Shown here piece after piece: positions 61,309-64,000 of a stretch of 64,000 nucleotides of DNA. The translations under genes were made by a program, and so were the position numbers. Source of the stretch: Tribonema minus (lineage: Eukaryota > Sar > Xanthophyceae > Tribonematales > Tribonemataceae); NCBI GenBank assembly GCA_017506865.1, contig JAFCMP010000030.1, positions 248,001-312,000 of the forward strand, given 5' to 3'. Under the pieces are notes generated by a model. That model was not told where the DNA came from. It did no database searches and was given only the letters and a program-made list of their open reading frames with translations. How positions within the stretch are numbered: the stretch's first letter is position 1; every line of letters begins with the position of its first letter.

Positions 61309-64000
61309 ATGGGCGACGTTGCCGCGAGTTCTAGTGCCTCTACTGCACAGTCAGTGGTTGATCTCACCAGTGACGACGAAGTGTCCGCCAGCAATGGAAT
61401 GCGCAACAGCACCATCGTGATTTCCAGCCCTGGCAGGGCTTCTGCGTCTATCAAGGAGCAGCAGCAGCGGCCGCGGCATCAGCAGCAGGGTTGGATCTCG
61501 GTCAGGAGGCCGGGGGCGGGCCAACGGCATCGCCAGCATGAAATCTCTCTTCGGCTGAAACAACGGGACGACACCGCACCATCATCACAGTCAGTGCTGC
61601 AGGTTGGTTCGCCAGGGCGCCGGTCAAACGGAGGTCGATCGCTTCTGGTAGCCGATCTTGGTGATGCTGCTGCAAAAGGGGGGCGGAATGACGAGGCCAG
61701 CTCAACAGAAGCTGCAGCGACCGTGCACGAGGACCAGGACGAGGAAACCAGCTACAGGTGAGAAAGCGCGGGAAAGAGTAATCAAAGTTGACCCACACAC
61801 GTGACACTGTCCGTTTCATCCCAATTCTGACGCAGATGGTCAATTTCGTGCAGCATTGGTGGACATTACAACAAGCAGATGGTCGTTTTTGTGCAGGATT
61901 GAGTTTGCCATGCACCAAGGCTGCCTCTCTGGAGGCTGCTGCTGCAGTAATGAGTTTGTGTCACCTTCAAAATCATCTTCATCATCGTGCAAAACTGAAA
62001 TGATGGATTACAGCATTGCCAAATGCGCTCAACCCTGTTGCACCCTCTGCATGAGTGATGGAACAGCGTTGGTGCTTCAGTAGAAGCTATATGTCCTGGC
62101 TGCGCACCAGCGAGTATGTAGACAGTGCTCACATCATGTGTGCCTGCTATAGCCGTCACAGCTGCCTCCACATGCCATCATATTCTGTTGTCAACGCTCG
62201 TCTCACGCACAACGTGTCATGACATCCATGCTCAATTGTTACGGCGCGTCGCGCTTCACCAACAGGCCCGCAGCCATCGCTGATAAACACGTGCATACAT
62301 ACATGCCCTCACTGCGCAGACGGACGCTCAGCACGCCATACGCGCCGCGTGAGCACGGCTCCGCACCTTCACAACGCGTTAGCCAGTTCCGCGCCCCGCG
62401 GTCAGTGCCACTGCTCAGCACTGCGGCAGCAATGGCCCCAGCGCAAGTGTCAACCGACGATGGCGCATCGCGTGCACGACCATACTTCAAATCGCCGCAA
62501 CACGCAGCTGCAGCAGCTGACCTTCCTCAGGCGCTACAACGGATTGGCGGATTCAGTTTGCCGCCGCGACGCGAAGTGCAACACGGCTCAGCTGCAGACC
62601 CAGCGCCATCTGGAGCGTCACACCTTGAAGTACAACACAGCTCAGCAGCCGCAGCAGCACCGGTGCCCTCTGACGCATCACATCGTCTGGGAGGGTTCCG
62701 TATTCCGCGGCGGCAGCCACTAGGCGATGCAGTTACGGCTGTTGCACGTTCTGCAGCGCAGCCTGATGGCGGTATGGCAGCAGCAGTGAGCGAGCCACTG
62801 CCTGCGGGCGTGACGGAGTCTGTGTTGGGGGGAGCAGCAGCGGTGGAGGTAGACAGGGAGGCGCAGGAGCGAGAGGACTTTGCTGTGGCCAGGCGCTTGC
62901 AGGTGTGTCACATATGAAGTTGACAGACTTGAAGTGTGGTAAAGCTTAAAGCTTTTTACGTGAAGGTGGCACCTGTAGAGATTTGGTGATGATTGAGGTG
63001 CATGCATACTTTACTCATTCTGGTTCAGGTCGATGTTTGTCAATGCTAGGGTCAAGGTTGACATGACCAGCAGCGCCAAACTGCGTGCAGTGAGTCATCA
63101 GGAAGGGCAAGTGACTGCATTTGAGACGTGTGACTCTCACCGTTCGCTCATCTTCCCCCGTGGCAAGCTCTTGGTGACGCATTGCGGCATTCGCTGCTGC
63201 TCGGGGATTCTGAACAACGTCGCTACAGTAATATTTTCAGTTAGAAGTCGCACAGTGCAGTCATCATTGAATCAGTTGTCGTGCAACTGGTGTGGGCATT
63301 TGCTGCTGCTCGGGGATTATGAACAATCCTGCTACAGTAATCCTTTCAGTCAAAAGCAGCACAGTGCAGTCATTGTTGGATAAGTTATCGTGCATCTGGT
63401 GTGGTCAAGTTCAACTGTGGGGATGATAACTTGCAAGTAGATTTGAAAGGCCACGGTGCCTTCACGCACATGAGGTTGACGTCCCTTTCAAGTCATCTGT
63501 GCCTCAATTTCGTGAGTTGCAGTTTGTTGCAGCATCTGCGCAGTGCTGATTTCTCGATCCTGCTGCCTTGTTGCCCACTTACAAGTGTTTCGTGGCATGT
63601 GCAACAAGTTGTACAACTTCAAATTTCTGTCCAGCAGCAGATCACTCCTGACGCACCGGGGCAACTTCATCTGCTACACCATTTTCATGTCATTTGCAGC
63701 AAATCATCAATCCATCTGATTATCATGAATTGTAACTGCCGACCTCATCGCTCAACAGGAGGAGGCCGATTTCGCGGAGGCAGCGCGCATGGCGCTTATG
63801 CCGGAGGCGAGCCCCGGTCGCCAGGCGCGCGCAGCGCAGGAAGCGGCGGACCACGCAGCAGCGGCGCGCATAGCCTTGATGCCGGAGACTAGCCCGCAAT
63901 GGCAGGCTCCACGGCCGCCGTCGCCCTACGCGCAGCCACCGCCAGCTGGCGCAGCCGCAGCAGCAGCGGGAGGAGACGGCGCCCCGGACCACAATGTGCT
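61309..64000 (+). CDS. SUMO-interaction-motif protein with repeated ALMPE segments, 3' end outside window
   Basis: Three exons seen: 61309-61757, 62320-62902 and 63759-64000+; phases agree (AG|A, then CAG|GAG). The N-terminus MGDVAASSSASTAQ is followed by VVDLTSDDE, a classical SUMO-interacting motif with its acidic flank, and STIVISSPG, a possible second. Exon 2 is Ala/Gln/Pro-rich with two similar RIGGFSLPPRR / RLGGFRIPRRQ segments. It ends EREDFAVARRLQ, and exon 3 continues EEADFAEAARMALMPEASP and AAAARIALMPETSP, a duplicated helical unit resembling ubiquitin-interacting or coiled motifs. No catalytic domain is visible before the window ends; a RING or nuclease domain could follow. SIM-containing proteins often act in DNA repair or as SUMO-targeted ubiquitin ligases; that is inference. 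Confidence 0.6.
63187..63404 (+). repeat. 109-bp tandem duplication in the SIM-protein gene intron 2
   Basis: GCATTCGCTGCTGCTCGGGG at 63187 and GCATTTGCTGCTGCTCGGGG at 63296 begin two similar 109-bp units, each ending CAACTGGTGTGG or CATCTGGTGTGG. Confidence 0.85.

Overview
The window looks like nuclear DNA from an alga with a secondary, red-lineage plastid (ochrophyte or haptophyte type; I cannot fix the species). Genes are split by GT-AG introns. Two products fit plastid import in such algae: a red-lineage light-harvesting protein, and a small protein whose signal peptide ends in an NG|FVAP motif. Coding DNA is GC-rich with long Ala, Gly and Gln runs; introns and spacers are more AT-rich and hold C/G homopolymers, TTGAAGTT-type words and scattered TTAGGG/TTTAGGG stretches. 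Exon borders below were placed by hand from splice consensus and reading phase. Phase closes for AZG, SWR1, LHC, DHCR24 and the plastid protein.

Layout. 197-4677 (+): 3' part of a kinesin-3-like gene ending in a PH domain; its motor lies outside the window. 6116-11279 (-): ten-exon AzgA/AZG purine permease with a 17-nt microexon. 11897-14809 (-): poly-Gln, disordered protein. 15156-19113 (-): WW + F-box + right-handed beta-helix protein. 19604-28404 (-): SWR1/SRCAP/PIE1-type chromatin remodeller. 30612-32506 (-): LHC protein, head-to-head with 32766-38734 (+), a delta(24)-sterol reductase (DHCR24/DWF1). 39560-about 47110 (-): two-ORF non-LTR retrotransposon with reverse transcriptase and a restriction-like endonuclease, its last 621 bp tandemly duplicated. 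47544-47879 (+): small secreted or GPI-anchored-like protein. 49486-51335 (-): divergent TALE-type homeodomain. 51552-52888 (+): possible exons of an unknown gene. 53399-54926 (+): plastid, probably thylakoid-lumen, protein. 56863-57924 (-): Lys/Arg/Ser-rich protein. 58695-61127 (-): COG8, divergent from 61309-64000 (+), a SUMO-interaction-motif protein that runs off the end.

The genes are unrelated housekeeping functions (transport, chromatin, sterol synthesis, Golgi tethering, light harvesting), not a cluster. The most unusual feature is in the introns. In at least eight introns of five genes, the edge of a neighbouring exon with its splice site is repeated in tandem inside the adjoining intron. 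The longest array has about seven copies that decay with distance from the exon. I know of no named system that matches this, and I treat it as the main discovery candidate.
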